Part shown: one piece after another, positions 35,809 to 44,972 of the stretch | Numbering within the stretch: position 1 is the stretch's first letter | How the letters are laid out: each line of letters starts with the position of its first letter | From: Prolixibacteraceae bacterium | GTDB taxonomy: Bacteria > Bacteroidota > Bacteroidia > Bacteroidales > Prolixibacteraceae | Direction of reading: 5' to 3' | Assembly (NCBI GenBank): GCA_003457135.1 | Contig: DMSQ01000030.1 | Location: 136,634 to 200,633, forward strand | Length of the DNA: 64,000 bases | Notes under the pieces: model-generated | What the model was told of the DNA's origin: nothing | The model's input: only the letters and a program-made list of their open reading frames with translations | Databases searched by the model: none | Program-made: the position numbers and the translations under genes

Positions 35809-36864
35809 ATGAAAAAAATATATTATTTACTGGTTGTTCTCCTGGGATTGTTCGCATTCTCGTCGTGTACCGATACGATTGATCCTGTTATTGACTCAAC
35901 AATGTATAAGGCGCCAATTTTTGATGCCCTTCTGCCCGGGACCCCGCTTGTTCTTACTAAAGCCAATGCAACCCAGGTAGCTAAAACCTTTGCCTGGACG
36001 AGGGCTGATTTCGGATACCAGTCGGCAACTACCTACGTATTGCAATTCGACAAAGTGGGAAATCAATTCAAAACACCACTCGACGTTGCTTTAACCACTC
36101 AGTTAACGGTTCCATTCACTGTTGCTGAACTGAATACCAAATTGCTGGCTCTCGGGTTGCCTTATGGTAAAGCAAGTACATTCGAAGCCCGGGTATATGC
36201 TTATGTGAGCCCGTTGGTGAATACGCTTTATTCTTCGACAATGACTATGACTGTAACTCCATACGAAGTGGTGATCATTTATCCGACTATTTATGTTCCC
36301 GGAAGCTACCAGTCTGCCAGCGGTTATACTTCTGACTGGTCGCCCGATAAAGCTCCGGCATTATACTCAGTAAAGAGCGATAACAAATATGAAGGGTATG
36401 TAAATATTGCTGCGGATGGTTCGATGTTTAAGTTCACCAAAGAACAAAACTGGACTACCAACTGGGGTGACGATGGTTTAGACCTGAAACTTGATCCAAA
36501 CGGAAAGGACATTCCAGCCAGTGCAGGTTACTACAAAATGAATGTAAACCTGAGTACACTGACCTATTCAACGCTGAAAACTGTTTGGGGAGTGATTGGC
36601 GATGCCACACCAACCGGATGGGACAGTGATACCAAAATGGTTTACGATAAAGTTGCCAAAACCTGGTCAGTCACTTTAGCTCTGAAAGTCGGAGGACTTA
36701 AATTCCGCGCCAACAGCGACTGGGGATTAAATTATGGCGATAAAGATGCCAACTTAACCCTTGAAGAAGGTGGTGACAACATTGCCGTTGCTGCTGCAGG
36801 TAATTATACCATTACGCTCGATTTAAGTAAGGCTGTTTATACTTACAACCTCAAGAAAAATTAA
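35809..36864 (+). CDS. SusE/SusF-like surface starch-binding lipoprotein
   Basis: This is an accessory outer-membrane lipoprotein (Cys20, FSSC) that holds starch at the cell surface. Residues about 25-155 form an Ig-like SusE N-terminal domain (ATQVAKTFAWTRADFGYQSA). Residues about 161-351 hold two SusF/E-type binding domains (IYVPGSYQSASGYTSDW; GVIGDATPTGWDSDTKM) with the recurring NWGDDG/LNYGD motifs. These two domains are homologous to the insert in the preceding SusD. The length of 351 aa is normal for SusE-like proteins. The gene is 20 bp after susD and is followed by a strong terminator. Confidence 0.92.
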   Translation: MKKIYYLLVVLLGLFAFSSCTDTIDPVIDSTMYKAPIFDALLPGTPLVLTKANATQVAKTFAWTRADFGYQSATTYVLQFDKVGNQFKTPLDVALTTQLTVPFTVAELNTKLLALGLPYGKASTFEARVYAYVSPLVNTLYSSTMTMTVTPYEVVIIYPTIYVPGSYQSASGYTSDWSPDKAPALYSVKSDNKYEGYVNIAADGSMFKFTKEQNWTTNWGDDGLDLKLDPNGKDIPASAGYYKMNVNLSTLTYSTLKTVWGVIGDATPTGWDSDTKMVYDKVAKTWSVTLALKVGGLKFRANSDWGLNYGDKDANLTLEEGGDNIAVAAAGNYTITLDLSKAVYTYNLKKN

Positions 36865-36876
36865 TTTCATTATTAT

Positions 36877-36918
36877 AAAGGCTTATCCGCTCATTCCGGG
36901 CGGATAAGCCTTTTTTTA
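36877..36918 (+). terminator. Rho-independent terminator after susE
   Basis: AAAGGCTTATCCGC and GCGGATAAGCCTTT form a 14-bp perfect stem with a 9-nt loop, ending in a T-tract. It ends only about 12 bp before the next start codon. Confidence 0.93.
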
Positions 36919-36929
36919 TACCTATTACC

Positions 36930-39686
36930 ATGTTCCGACTTATTCATATTCTTTTCTGGCTTGTTGTTTTCTATCAGTTTGCATCTGCTCAGGTTACTTC
37001 CAATCCTGCATTACCGAACGAGAACAAACCTGTTACAATTACATTCGATGCCACACAGGGAACTGCCGGATTGAAAGATTATCCGGGAGAAATATATGCT
37101 CATACCGGTGTCATTACCGATAAAAGCACATCGCCATCCGATTGGAAATATGTAATTGCCGGATGGACGGTCAATACACCTAAAGCTAAACTTACCCGAG
37201 TAACATCAAACACTTATTCACTTGAAATTACTCCCGATATCCGGACTTTTTATGAAGTTCCTTCCGGCGAAACCATTAAGCAAATGGCATTCGTTTTCAG
37301 GAGCGCCGATCAAACCAAAGAGGGAAAAGCCACCGGAGGAAAAGACATATTTGTTAATGTTTATACCGAAGGTTTAAACATCAGCATCTCATCGCCACAA
37401 AAAATCAATGTATTCGAGAAAAACGAATCCATCACCTTTACTGCTTTTGCCAGTGTTGCATCTGATCTGAAATTATATCAGGATAATCAGGAAATAGCAT
37501 CACAGAGCGGAACTACCATCACAAAGAATATGACCATTGCCAATGCCGGAAGTTATTGGTTAAAAGCTAACGCAACCCAGATTACAACCACCAAGCGCGA
37601 CTCTGTTTTTGTTTGCATCCGCGAAACAACACCAACCGAAACCAGACCGGCCGGGCTTCAGTCTGGAATCAATTATACCGATGATCAGTCAGCCACACTG
37701 GTTGTTTATGCCCCTAACAAACAACACATCTTTGTTACCGGCGATTTCAACAACTGGCTTCCGGAAAATAAATACCAGATGAAAAAAGACGGTGATTATT
37801 TCTGGTTGAAAATTGAAAATCTTGTCCCCAAAAAAGAATACATCTTTCAATACCTGATTGATGGAAAACTGAAAATTGCAGATCCTTACACCGATAAGGT
37901 TTCTGATCCTTACGACGATAAGTACATCTCATCAACCATCTATCCCAATCTTCTTCCTTATCCTGAGGGCAAGGCTGCCGATCGGGCTTCAATACTTCAG
38001 ACAGCCCAAACACCTTATTCCTGGAAAACCACTTCTTACACTATGCCGACAGCAAGTAAACTCTCCATTTACGAATTACTGATCCGTGATTTTACCACTG
38101 AAAAAACTTACAAGGCAGTTCAGGCAAAACTCGATTATTTGAAACGTTTAGGCATTAACACCATTGAACTGATGCCTTTCAACGAATTTGAAGGCAACAA
38201 CAGTTGGGGATACAATCCTAATTTTCATTTTGCACCCGACAAAGCGTACGGAACCAAAAATGACCTGAAAGACCTGATTGACGAATGCCACAAACAGGGT
38301 TTTATCGTAATTCAGGACATCGTTCTGAACCATGCTTACAACTCCTGCCCGCTAGCAAAAATGTACTGGAACGATGCCCTCAACCGTCCGGCTGCAGATA
38401 ATCCCTGGTTTAACCAAACTTCACCCAATACAACATATAGCTGGGGCAACGATTTTAACCATATCGCTCAGGCCACTAAAGACTATGTTGATCGTGTTAC
38501 CAAATATTGGATGACTGAATACAAAGTTGATGGTTTCCGCTTCGACTTTACCAAAGGTTTTACCAATACCCCGGGTGATGGCGGTGGTTATGATGCCGCC
38601 CGTATTGCTATTCTGAAACGAATATCCGACAAAATATGGGAGGTAAATCCAAATGCGATTGTTATTCTGGAGCATTTTGCTCCTGATTCAGAAGAAAGAG
38701 AACTGGCAGCTTATGGCAATGGTATGTTGATATGGGGCAATTCGAATTTCAACTTTGCTGAAGCAGCAATGGGATACCACGATTCGAATAAATCAGATTT
38801 TAACCGGGCATCCTATCAGTCAAGGGGATATCCAAAACCCGGATTGGTTGTCTACATGGAAAGCCACGACGAAGAGCGGCAGATGTATAAAACGCTTACT
38901 TACGGAAACTCAAATGCCACTTACAACACCAAAAATCTGAATACCGCACTGGAGCGCAGCCAGTTGACGACCGCATTTTTTCTTTCCCTTGCTGGTCCAA
39001 AAATGATCTGGCAATTTGGCGAATTGGGCTACGATATTTCCATTGACCAGAATGGACGGGTTGGTGAAAAACCAGTTCTTTGGAACTATCTCGATGAACC
39101 TCCAAGGTTAAAACTTTTCGATGTTTATTCATCCATGTTACGTTTACGCGCTCAATTCGATGTATTTACTTCAGGTCAGGAAACCCTTTCGGTAAATGGC
39201 GCAACCAAGAAGATTCAACTCACCTTAGCCGATCATAACATTACCCTGCTTGGAAATTTTGGAATGAGTGAAATTCCGGTAACGCCCGGGTTCCAGCATA
39301 CCGGAACCTGGTATGAATTCTTTAGTGGAAATGAACTTGCTGTTGCGGATGTAAATACTTCAATCATGCTTAAACCTGGTGAATATAGATTATACAGCGA
39401 TAAAAAATTACCTGCTTTCAAAGACCTTGCAACAGCTATTCCTTTTGAAAAATCAACCCGGGGATTGCGAATTTTTCCGAACCCTGCTACCGAAACGCTA
39501 TCCATCGAAGCCAAAGAAATAATTAAAAATGTCGCCTTATTCTCAATTGACGGTATGCTTATTCAAACGACAAAGACTGATACCAACTTCCTGAATTTAT
39601 CGTTGAACCACCTTAACACAGGTTTGTATTTCGTTCAGGTAAAAACCAACAGTCAGCTTTTTACTGAAAAAGTGGTTAAGAAATGA
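36930..39686 (+). CDS. Secreted multi-domain GH13 alpha-amylase with T9SS sorting tail
   Basis: This is an extracellular alpha-glucan hydrolase. A signal peptide of about 20 aa ends at QFASA. Two beta-sandwich domains (about 21-240) precede a CBM48/E-set-like domain (ATLVVYAPNKQHIFVTGDFN, about 250-345). The GH13 barrel starts near LSIYELLIRDF (378). Catalytic residues are Asp539 (DGFRFDFTKGF), Glu581 (VILEHFAP) and His646-Asp647 (MESHDEER). The tail (IFPNPATETLSIEA from 848, ending VVKK) is a type IX secretion sorting domain, so it should be exported and attached to the surface; porZ lies elsewhere in the window. The length is 918 aa. There is hardly any room for a promoter after the susE terminator, so it is expressed by readthrough or from inside susE. 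Confidence 0.93.
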   Translation: MFRLIHILFWLVVFYQFASAQVTSNPALPNENKPVTITFDATQGTAGLKDYPGEIYAHTGVITDKSTSPSDWKYVIAGWTVNTPKAKLTRVTSNTYSLEITPDIRTFYEVPSGETIKQMAFVFRSADQTKEGKATGGKDIFVNVYTEGLNISISSPQKINVFEKNESITFTAFASVASDLKLYQDNQEIASQSGTTITKNMTIANAGSYWLKANATQITTTKRDSVFVCIRETTPTETRPAGLQSGINYTDDQSATLVVYAPNKQHIFVTGDFNNWLPENKYQMKKDGDYFWLKIENLVPKKEYIFQYLIDGKLKIADPYTDKVSDPYDDKYISSTIYPNLLPYPEGKAADRASILQTAQTPYSWKTTSYTMPTASKLSIYELLIRDFTTEKTYKAVQAKLDYLKRLGINTIELMPFNEFEGNNSWGYNPNFHFAPDKAYGTKNDLKDLIDECHKQGFIVIQDIVLNHAYNSCPLAKMYWNDALNRPAADNPWFNQTSPNTTYSWGNDFNHIAQATKDYVDRVTKYWMTEYKVDGFRFDFTKGFTNTPGDGGGYDAARIAILKRISDKIWEVNPNAIVILEHFAPDSEERELAAYGNGMLIWGNSNFNFAEAAMGYHDSNKSDFNRASYQSRGYPKPGLVVYMESHDEERQMYKTLTYGNSNATYNTKNLNTALERSQLTTAFFLSLAGPKMIWQFGELGYDISIDQNGRVGEKPVLWNYLDEPPRLKLFDVYSSMLRLRAQFDVFTSGQETLSVNGATKKIQLTLADHNITLLGNFGMSEIPVTPGFQHTGTWYEFFSGNELAVADVNTSIMLKPGEYRLYSDKKLPAFKDLATAIPFEKSTRGLRIFPNPATETLSIEAKEIIKNVALFSIDGMLIQTTKTDTNFLNLSLNHLNTGLYFVQVKTNSQLFTEKVVKK

Positions 39687-39774
39687 ACCCGGATAAACCT
39701 TTTTATTAAACATTTCATTCTGACTTATTTTTGATTAAATTTAGCCAACTTCATGGACTAAAATAGTTTAAAAT

Positions 39775-40858
39775 ATGAAAGGATTTTTCATGGTCCTTGT
39801 TATTGTTTTTTTCTACAACGCTACCTTTGCAGTTGAACCTGTTCGAAAGCCATTTATACAATTGACTATTGATGGGCATCCAATTAAAAACAGTGAAGTT
39901 GTTACCATTACCTCAGGACAAAAATTGTTGGTTGGAGCTGAGATGGAAGGAGGACGGAGAGATTTTTGTAAATTCCCTGATATTTATGCCGATATAGCCG
40001 GAACAGCCCAGATTCTTTCCAGAGGAAAAGATGGCCTGATCTATCAGTTGAATGACAGCAAGGCCGAATGGAAATTACTTAGCGAAAATATCAGTTTCAC
40101 CGGCGACGATTTTGTAGAGGTGAAGCCTGGCCCCCAAAAATCAACCGCCGAAATTACTTTATCCAATACACCGTTTTCACAATCATTTCTGAAGGTCAAC
40201 ATCCATGCAACATGGCAATTTAGCCAGAATGGCCAAACCAATCAGGAAGAAAACATCGCTGAAGCAACGCTAATCAATCAAAAACCTGCAGGCTGCCGTA
40301 AACACGCTAAAATTAACCATTGATGAAGTCAAAAAGAGCAATCCTTCGTACCAAACTAATATCGTTTTTATCGGACTTCCCAGCGACAATACCTACAACA
40401 TCCTTGGTACGTTTTCTGTAATAAAAACGAATTGGGGATCGCTCGAAACCCTGGTTCAAAGCTTAAAGCAACAACTTGCCGCCCTCCCGGCCAAATCCAG
40501 CAAGGAAAGCAAAGATGAACTGGTTAAACTAATCGGTGACTATGCCGACTGGCAGCTCAAATTGCCTGAAAATTCGTTCAATATCCTTCCACTATATATT
40601 CCGGATTTAAAACCTGAAGACATTCAGCTACCCGGAAATATCCATTTTGCCGGTGAAGAGAAGACCATTTCCAATTATGAACAAACACTCAGCGATTTTA
40701 ATACCTTTCTTGATAAACGGATTGAGCAGGTCCCAATTGAAATTCAAAAGATCAACTCGACACATACCCGGCTTCAAGCTGTTCGTTTATTTGACGGAAT
40801 GCTGCGCAGTTACTATTCCTCCATCAACTGGGCCGAGTGGAAGAATACACGGGAATAA
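39775..40858 (+). pseudogene. Frameshifted secreted protein of unknown function
   Basis: The first frame (39775-40323, 182 aa) begins with a signal peptide (MKGFFMVLVIVFFYNATFA) and reads into an abrupt end (NQKPAGCRKHAKINH). The next frame continues without a break from about 40290 to 40858 (LQAAVNTLKLTIDEVKKSN, then SDNTYNILGTFSVIKTNWGS, ending WAEWKNTRE). Removing one base in the AAAAACC tract near 40281-40288 would join them into about 360 aa. The C-terminal part looks helical (SLETLVQSLKQQLAALPAKS). I do not recognise the family. It may be a real pseudogene or a sequencing error. It lies just beyond the alpha-glucan locus, but no carbohydrate-binding signature is visible. Confidence 0.75.
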
Positions 40859-40924
40859 AAAAGGCCTAATCTGTCGTGAACCTGAAAAATAAGTTAATTC
40901 ATTTTGTAACTGAAGCAATAAAGT

Positions 40925-41320
40925 ATGATTCGATTTCCGGAGGATTTTATTTTTGAATTGACCGACCGGGAATTTAAAGATTGGAGGAGCCAATTTGTCA
41001 CCACCAATGAAGATAAAATGGGACTTCGTTATGCTCCTTATGCATTTACGGAAGATGGCGTTGCTCAATTGTCAACAGTTTTGAGTAGCGAAAGAGCAAT
41101 CAAAGTCAATATCCAGATTATTCGATTGTTTAGCAAATTGCGCCGATTAGCAATATCCCACCATGACATCATACTGAAACTGGAAGAATTAGAAAAAAAC
41201 GGCTCTGAGCAAGATAAAAAAATAGACCTCATTTTCGAATACATCAAACAGCTTGAGCATGCAAAACAACAGGAATCAAAACAAAAAAACCGGTTAAAAA
41301 TAGGTTTCAAATCCCAGTAA
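40925..41320 (+). pseudogene. ORF6N-domain protein, N-terminally truncated remnant
   Basis: The fragment RFPEDFIFELTDREF, then RYAPYAFTEDGVAQLSTVLS and RAIKVNIQIIRLFSKLR, matches the second half of the phage/mobile-element ORF6N (KilA-N-related) DNA-binding domain, followed by a coiled-coil tail (LEELEKNGSEQDKKIDLIFE). The usual first 50 or so residues (RGxxVMLDxDLAxLYxVxT) are missing. Just upstream another frame encodes VTEAIKYDSI, which fits the expected sequence before RFPEDF, so a frameshift near 40930 adds to the truncation. It is probably a relic of a mobile element and could still be translated as 131 aa. Confidence 0.72.
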
Positions 41321-41334
41321 GAATAACTTCCGGA

Positions 41335-42981
41335 CTAATTTCCGGTTTTGTAAACGACTTCACCTCCCAGCGCCGTTTTAAGAACTTTAGTTTTCATGAT
41401 TTCATCTTCCCGGCAGTTCATTAAATCGGTGTCGAGCATCACGAAATCGGCCGATTTGCCCGGTTCAATACTTCCTTTCTTCTGTTCCTCAAAGCTGGCT
41501 TTGGCGGCCCAAATAGTCATCGAGCGCAAAGCCTGCTCGCGGGTCAGGGCATTTTCCATCTGAAACCCTTTTTTAGGTAAGCCCTGCGTATTTTTCCGGA
41601 AAACTGAAGCAAAAAATGTGAGCGCCGGGTTGATACCTTCAACCGGAAAATCGGTACCATTGGGCAGCCAGCCGTTCTGTGCAAGCAATTGCTGATAGGT
41701 GTAGGCTGTTTTGATCCGTTCGGCGCCCAGTCGTTCATCGGCCCATAACATATCAGAAGTAGCATGCGTTGCCTGAATGGAAGGAATCACAGAATACTTT
41801 CCAAAAAGTTGCAAATCGTCAGGATGTACCACCTGGGCATGTTCGATTCGCCAACGGCGGTCATTCTTTTCTTTCAGGAATTTACCGTAGATATTCAGTA
41901 TAAAACGGTTTGCGCCGTCACCAATACAATGCGTTGCCACCTGGAAATTGGCATCATAAGCTTTCCGGCAAATGGATTCAAAATAGGAAGCTTTATTCAT
42001 CAGCAAACCGCGATTGCCGGGATCATCCGAATAATCACTGAGCAAATAAGCGCCACGCGAACCCAAAGCTCCGTCGGCATAAAGTTTAATGGTTCTCACC
42101 TGTAAACTTTCGGTAACGTACGGCCCCTTTTTCATGAAATATTCCAGGTTTTCTTCGCTGGGCTCCATCATGGCATTGATGCGCATTATAAGCAAACCTC
42201 GTTTTTGCAGCGAATCCATGAGCAAAATAATTTCTTTCGGAAGTCCGCAATCGGTCACCGAAGTGAGCCCCACCTCCATGCAATTCTGCTGTGCGGCCAG
42301 CAATGCTTTTATTTTCAATTCAAGAGTTGGTTCAGGAATCTTTTTAAACACCAACTCCATGGCATTGTCTATCAGCACACCAGTTGGCTGTCCGTTTTTC
42401 AGGAGCACTTCTCCCCCGTCAATTTTTGTTTTTGAGGTAATTCCAGCCAGTTCGAGCGCCCTGGCATTGCACCAGCCCGCGTGGCCATCAATACGGATCA
42501 GGTAAACCGGAATCTTAGGAAACATTTCGTTGAGCCTCTGATTATCCGGAAATTCTTTTTCGGGCCATAAATTCTGGTCCCATCCGCGACCCAGCAACCA
42601 CTCTCCACCAGCCCTGGAATAATGTTCCTGAAGTTTTTTGAAAATATTGTCCTGATTCTCGGTACCTGCCAGATCAGCATATTGCATCAGGTTCATGCCA
42701 TAACCGAAAAAATGGCAATGGGCATCGTTAAAGCCGGGATAAACGGGATTTCCTCCACTATCAACGACCTCATCGGAAATATACTTTGATGCAATTTCCT
42801 TGTTGGTTCCAACATCCACGAATTTGCCATCCTGAACGGCAAAACTTTCGGCTACGGTAAACGAATCGTTCACGGTATAAACGCGGGCATTGGTAACAAT
42901 CAGGTCAACTTTCATTTTAGGGGGATTACAGGATAAGAAAAAAGAAATAAGAAATGGGAATAAGAAAAAAATGCGGTTCAT
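41335..42981 (-). CDS. YtcJ-like metal-dependent amidohydrolase lipoprotein
   Basis: This hydrolase belongs to the amidohydrolase superfamily (YtcJ/N-substituted formamide deformylase-like branch). The lipobox ends at Cys18 (FFLSC), so it is membrane-anchored, probably on the periplasmic side. The metal-binding HxH lies in FNDAHCHFFGYG (about 82-93). DGHAGWCNARALEL and the later IEHAQVVHPDD and GTDFPVEGINP supply further His/Asp ligands. The length of 548 aa is normal. A TACCTTTG promoter element lies 23 bp upstream. The substrate is unknown and no operon partner is seen. Confidence 0.9.
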   Translation of the reverse strand: MNRIFFLFPFLISFFLSCNPPKMKVDLIVTNARVYTVNDSFTVAESFAVQDGKFVDVGTNKEIASKYISDEVVDSGGNPVYPGFNDAHCHFFGYGMNLMQYADLAGTENQDNIFKKLQEHYSRAGGEWLLGRGWDQNLWPEKEFPDNQRLNEMFPKIPVYLIRIDGHAGWCNARALELAGITSKTKIDGGEVLLKNGQPTGVLIDNAMELVFKKIPEPTLELKIKALLAAQQNCMEVGLTSVTDCGLPKEIILLMDSLQKRGLLIMRINAMMEPSEENLEYFMKKGPYVTESLQVRTIKLYADGALGSRGAYLLSDYSDDPGNRGLLMNKASYFESICRKAYDANFQVATHCIGDGANRFILNIYGKFLKEKNDRRWRIEHAQVVHPDDLQLFGKYSVIPSIQATHATSDMLWADERLGAERIKTAYTYQQLLAQNGWLPNGTDFPVEGINPALTFFASVFRKNTQGLPKKGFQMENALTREQALRSMTIWAAKASFEEQKKGSIEPGKSADFVMLDTDLMNCREDEIMKTKVLKTALGGEVVYKTGN

Positions 42982-43003
42982 AGAAGTTTAGATTTGAGAA
43001 AAA

Positions 43004-43011
43004 CAAAGGTA
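43004..43011 (-). promoter_or_regulatory. Putative -7 element of the amidohydrolase gene
   Basis: TACCTTTG on the minus strand is an exact TAnnTTTG match, 22 bp upstream of the start codon. Confidence 0.55.
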
Positions 43012-43205
43012 AAATATTGGATGGGTTAAGCAAAAACTGCTTGTTTAAGAACGTGTGAAAAGTCTGTAACCACTGTCGCCGGGCTGAACAAAATAGATAC
43101 AAATTCACAATGATTGTAATTAACGATTTTAACACAAAAACACTGAAAAATGTTGAGATTAAGAATCTCTTTATCACGCTCTTTGTTATCAAACGACATC
43201 CTCAT

Positions 43206-43508
43206 TTAGTGGTTTTCTGCTTGTCTCGACAACAAATCTGCCAATTCGCGAAGTTTAGGGGCATGTTCCGGTTTCCAGATAAATTCGTCCCAATGACCAT
43301 ATCGGCAATGATAGCCGAAGATATATTTTATCCCTGATTTCAAACGGTTCCAAAACGATTGGTTGGTCAAATGAATATGACAATATGCCAAATTGTCGTC
43401 GGAATCATAATCCACAACGATCTGATATTCTGTGCAACTGCATTTGCAAATAAAGATGTATGGAGCCTGATTGACAGGTGAATTCGAGTGTTGAGTTTGA
43501 TTGGTCAT
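43206..43508 (-). CDS. Small Cys/His-rich conserved hypothetical protein (100 aa)
   Basis: I do not recognise a named family. The core YIFICKCSCTEYQIVVDYD (about 17-35), then CHIHLTNQSFWNRLKSGIKY and FGYHCRYGHWDEFIW, is rich in Cys, His and aromatics and looks like a compact, possibly metal-binding fold. I have the impression of similar small proteins in Bacteroidota phages and accessory regions, but cannot verify it. No signal peptide is visible. It stands alone beside a MITE-like repeat. Codon use and residue content look like a real protein rather than a chance frame. Confidence 0.68.
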   Translation of the reverse strand: MTNQTQHSNSPVNQAPYIFICKCSCTEYQIVVDYDSDDNLAYCHIHLTNQSFWNRLKSGIKYIFGYHCRYGHWDEFIWKPEHAPKLRELADLLSRQAENH

Positions 43509-43536
43509 AATTCTTCTAATTTGAGTAAGTATAAAT

Positions 43537-43658
43537 TTCCCGTTAGGGAAAATATGTGGTAGAAAGGGCGATTTTCATGCACATGTCCTGTCCTGTACGG
43601 GACAAAAGACTAGCCGACGTGTTTGATTTCTACCGACATTAGGTTCCTAACGGAACCC
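43537..43658. repeat. MITE-like element with 29-bp imperfect terminal inverted repeats
   Basis: The left end (43537-43565: TTCCCGTTAGGGAA, then GGTAGAAA) and right end (43627-43655: TTTCTACCGACATTAGG, then TTCCTAACGGAA) are imperfect inverted complements. The interior has a smaller palindrome (TGTCC-tgtac-GGGACA). It has no coding capacity. I recall related sequences between genes in many Bacteroidota genomes. It lies 22 bp from the truncated end of the esterase pseudogene. Confidence 0.7.
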
Positions 43659-43680
43659 TAAACACTCTTTATATTTCTAT

Positions 43681-44963
43681 TCAAAATAACTGAACTCCTC
43701 CACCAGCAAGCGATACAGCTCTAATATCTGTCAGGGCTTTACTATTTGGCTTATCAGGTTTCATGAACAGGTATGGTATAATATAATCACCCTCACCTTT
43801 TAGGAAGTACTTTTCGATGACATAACCTTCCTTTTGAATACGTCCGGTAAATACCGGTTCATTAATTCCGGAAGGTTCCTGATATCCTGAAAGCTTTTTT
43901 GCTGAATTCAATACATCCGGAAGATGCCTTGTCAGATCACCTTTTGAAACTTGCAAGGCATTCATCAGTTTCTCTGTCTCTTTCCGGTTCAAACTGAAAA
44001 CAGTTTCTCCTCCAAGCGATGTTGATACTTGCCCTGTGGCAGTTACCCGCACATCTTCAGGAGTAAATGGCTGGGTTTCCTCATCATTTGAATTGCCTGG
44101 ATTATTCAGATGTTTCCGGAAAAAGGCATACATGGCTTCCCTGTTTTTTTTTGGTTGATACATGAGGCGTATCATCTTCTATCCGGCTAAAGTTTTCCTC
44201 CTGTCCGTATGCTTTATAAATAGCCGCAACCTCCTTTTCGGTTTCCATAGCGCCTTGTATGCTGAACATATCGCATGTAGTTGTGATCATCAGGGCAGGT
44301 TTAGGAGCCCGGACCAACAGAAAGTCCACATGATCGATACCCCTGCTGATGGCGTCAGGCATATTTTGTTCCGCATCCTGAGGCCCGATGGTCTGCAACA
44401 GCCTCGTGAAATAGGTCAGGTAGTTTTCGGGAGCAGCGGCATAGATACGATCGTCCATGGCGGCGATATATGCAGTCTGGGTGCCGCCTCCCGACCATCC
44501 TGTAATTCCTATTCTGGAAGGATCAACCTCTTTTCGGGAAAGGAGATAATCAACAGCCCTGATGCTATCCAATATCATATACAGGGCCTGAGAACTACCT
44601 GTAATAAAAGCCTGAGCGCCGGGATAGGAATGTTGGGTGGTAGGTCCGCCAATTCTTGATTTGCCGGTTATTGGATCAAAATACTCCAGACGCTCCCCCA
44701 GACCAACAGGATCAAAGGCAAACACGATGAACCCTTTCTTTACCAGGTTTGCAATAACATGCAGATATACCAGGCTACGGTGTAAGATGATGGTACAATG
44801 AGTTGGGAGCATCGCTGTATTTTATCCAGTTGTCCGTTACTACATTCAGTTCATCCTGTGCATTGACCACATGACTGGCAATGAAAATAATCAACGAAAA
44901 AATAAGTTTGGTCTGAATACTACTCATATAACGTACAAACAAATGGGCTGAAAATTTTTTCAT
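43681..44963 (-). pseudogene. Degraded alpha/beta-hydrolase (acetylxylan-esterase-like) gene
   Basis: Three pieces in different frames belong to one secreted two-domain esterase. The first (44963-44775) has a signal peptide ending VVNAQ and then DNWIKYSDAPNSLYHHL, after which the frame stops. The second (44812-44102) has NLVKKGFIVFAFDPVGLGER, the nucleophile elbow GITGWSGGGTQTAY and IGPQDAEQN; the 130 or so residues expected between these pieces are missing. The third (44175-43681) resumes at KKNREAMYAFFRKHLNNPGN, after a frameshift in a run of nine A/T bases, and ends early within the second hydrolase domain. A deletion, a frameshift and C-terminal loss together make it non-functional. Confidence 0.85.
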
Positions 44964-44972
44964 TCGATTGGA

